From assembly GCA_023228705.1 (NCBI GenBank), contig JALOAS010000054.1:1-22231 (forward strand): a stretch of DNA of 22,231 nucleotides, in the 5' to 3' direction. Shown here in pieces: positions 21,206 through 22,231 of the stretch. The position numbers were made by a program, and so were the translations under genes. Below the pieces are notes generated by a model. That model was given only the letters and a program-made list of their open reading frames with translations. It was not told the origin of the DNA and did no database searches. Numbering within the stretch: the stretch's first letter is position 1; every line of letters starts with the position of its first letter. Source of the DNA: Ottowia sp. (GTDB lineage Bacteria; Pseudomonadota; Gammaproteobacteria; Burkholderiales; Burkholderiaceae_C).

Positions 21206-21856
21206 ATGGATAAGCAGACTGCATTGCTCATCGTTGATGCCCAGTACGGCTTCATGCCCGGCGGTGGTCTGCCCGTTGCCGGGGGCGACGCCATCGTGCC
21301 CGTGATCAACCGGGTGGCGGCCCGCTTTGCCAATGTCATCCTGACGCAGGACTGGCATCCGGCAGGTCACGTGTCGTTTGCCGCCAACCACCCCGGGCGC
21401 AAGCCCTACGAGACCATCGACCTGCCATATGGCAGGCAGGTGCTGTGGCCGACGCACTGCGTGCAGGGCACGCGCGACGCGCAGGTGCATGAGGACCTGC
21501 AGGTTGACCGTGCGCAGCTCATCATCCGCAAGGGCTGGAATCCGCAGGTGGACAGCTATTCGGCCTTTGTCGAGGCCGACCGGCGCACCACCACGGGGCT
21601 GGCGGGCTACCTGAACGCACGTGGCATCACCGACCTTTACCTGTGTGGCCTGGCCACCGATTACTGCGTGTCCTGGAGCGCGCAGGACGCCCGTGCCGCC
21701 GGCTTTGCCGCCACCGTCATCGAAGACGCCTGCCGCGCGATCGATCTGGACGGCTCGCTCGCGCAGGCATGGGCAGACATGGAAGCGGCTGGAGTCGGGC
21801 GCGTGACCAGCGATCGGTTGCCGGCCTGGGGGAACCCGCCTCCGGGAAAAAACTGA
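21206..21856 (+). CDS. pncA: Nicotinamidase
   Basis: This hydrolyses nicotinamide to nicotinate and ammonia in the NAD salvage (Preiss-Handler) route. It has 216 residues and the isochorismatase-like fold. The catalytic triad is Asp11 (LLIVDAQYGFMPGG), Lys109 (IIRKGWNPQVDSYSAF) and Cys154 (GLATDYCVSWSAQDA). Metal ligands are Asp49 and His51 (TQDWHPAGHVSFAA) and His84 (WPTHCVQGT). These are all the diagnostic residues of PncA, so the call is safe. The ATG at 21206 matches the usual N-terminus MDKQTALLIVDAQ. It is divergent from the liv operon and is followed directly by a mosaic repeat. Confidence 0.95.
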   Translation: MDKQTALLIVDAQYGFMPGGGLPVAGGDAIVPVINRVAARFANVILTQDWHPAGHVSFAANHPGRKPYETIDLPYGRQVLWPTHCVQGTRDAQVHEDLQVDRAQLIIRKGWNPQVDSYSAFVEADRRTTTGLAGYLNARGITDLYLCGLATDYCVSWSAQDARAAGFAATVIEDACRAIDLDGSLAQAWADMEAAGVGRVTSDRLPAWGNPPPGKN

Positions 21857-21875
21857 CGGGCAAGCTGGCCAGGGG

Positions 21876-22145
21876 TTTGGCGTTTGGCGTATGCTGCGCT
21901 ACGCTCAACGCTCATCCGGATGACCGATGATCCCGGCCCTTGCGGGCCCTGGATGAAAGCCGCCTGCGGCGGCTGATGAAGGTTTGGCGTCAAGCGTTCA
22001 GCGTGTGCCCACCACGCCCAACGCCCAACGCCCAACGCCCAACCTCCCCATCATGGCGGCGCAGCCGCAGTCATTGCAGCCACGCAGCGGCGCGGTCATC
22101 GAAGCGCCAGCGAGGTCACCCGTCATGCGCCACGCCAAACGCTCA
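21876..22145. repeat. Mosaic intergenic repeat, copy C, with heptad runs
   Basis: TTTGGCG occurs twice in tandem (21876-21889), then CGCTCAA (21903-21909) before the left block at 21918-21980: GGATGACCGATGAT, hairpin GGCCCTTGCGGGCC, GGATGAAA, hairpin GCCGCCTGCGGCGGC, TGATGA. About 70 bp follow that are absent from copy B, including four perfect CGCCCAA heptads (22015-22042). The right block (22051-22126) then matches copy B closely: TCATGGCGGCGCAGCCGCAG, CGCAGCGGCGCGGTCAT, GAAGCGCCAGCGAGGTC, CGTCATGCGC. CGCCAAA and CGCTCAA heptads close the copy. Confidence 0.8.
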
Positions 22146-22182
22146 ACCTCCCCATGGCGCCCTCGCCGCGATTCCCCGCTCT

Positions 22183-22231
22183 GGATGACCGATGATCTCG
22201 GCCCTTGCGGGCCTCGTATGAAAGCCGCCTG
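22183..22231. repeat. Mosaic intergenic repeat, start of copy D (runs off the window)
   Basis: GGATGACCGATGATCTCGG, then CCCTTGCGGGCC, TATGAAA and GCCGCCTG repeat the left block of copies B and C. The copy is cut by the window edge. With copy C it forms a tandem arrangement about 40-60 bp apart. Confidence 0.75.

Noticed and set aside
22015..22042. Possible CRISPR array from tandem CGCCCAA units
   Set aside because: The units are 7 bp and directly adjacent with no spacers.

Overview
The window is a G+C-rich chromosomal segment. Gene content (rpsU, tsaD, recJ, lolCD, a PmrAB-like two-component system with an eptA-type transferase, a liv transporter) and protein flavour suggest a betaproteobacterium, probably Burkholderiales and possibly Comamonadaceae-like. 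This is inferred from recognised families only; no database was searched.

Layout. (1) 1-1219: rpsU on the minus strand with a likely terminator, a good sigma-70 promoter about 300 nt upstream, and an 800-bp stretch without a convincing gene that holds one copy of a mosaic repeat and an AT-rich nested inverted repeat. (2) 1220-6843: an envelope/lipid A modification locus. A response regulator and histidine kinase (minus strand) diverge from a PAP2 phosphatase, an EptA-type phosphoethanolamine transferase and a second PAP2 phosphatase. Direct-repeat operators of the form GTTCAG-N5-GTTCAG lie in both control regions (3321-3337, 4132-4148, 4154-4170), so the regulator probably controls its own operon and the modification genes. 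The second PAP2 gene runs in frame into a fused, internally deleted ParD/ParE toxin-antitoxin remnant. (3) 7022-8510: a cytochrome b561-like protein, then a small membrane-protein gene split by a 234-bp MITE-like element with about 22-bp terminal inverted repeats and a 5-bp target duplication (TTGAT). Removing the element and one duplication restores one reading frame. (4) 8889-10636: a two-CBS-domain protein, a second copy of the mosaic repeat, and tsaD. (5) 10633-13289, minus strand: a phosphoglycerate-mutase-like gene translationally coupled to recJ; the recJ and tsaD stop codons overlap tail to tail. (6) 13449-16253: lolC-lolD and a coupled, atypical protein-kinase-like gene. (7) 16290-20987: a complete branched-chain/amide-type ABC importer (binding protein, livH, livM, livG, livF; minus strand) whose distal end abuts a truncated 5' fragment of a different livF-like gene in opposite orientation, probably a rearrangement boundary. 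(8) 21206-22231: pncA (nicotinamidase), then repeat modules with heptanucleotide runs continuing past the window edge.

The most notable items are the PmrA-like operator set tying regulator to lipid A genes, the PAP2-ParD/ParE fusion, the MITE insertion with a reconstructable target, and the modular intergenic repeat family with its CGCYMAA-type heptads. I do not see a clear new defence or mobile system; the novelty is mostly in gene remodelling and repeat architecture.
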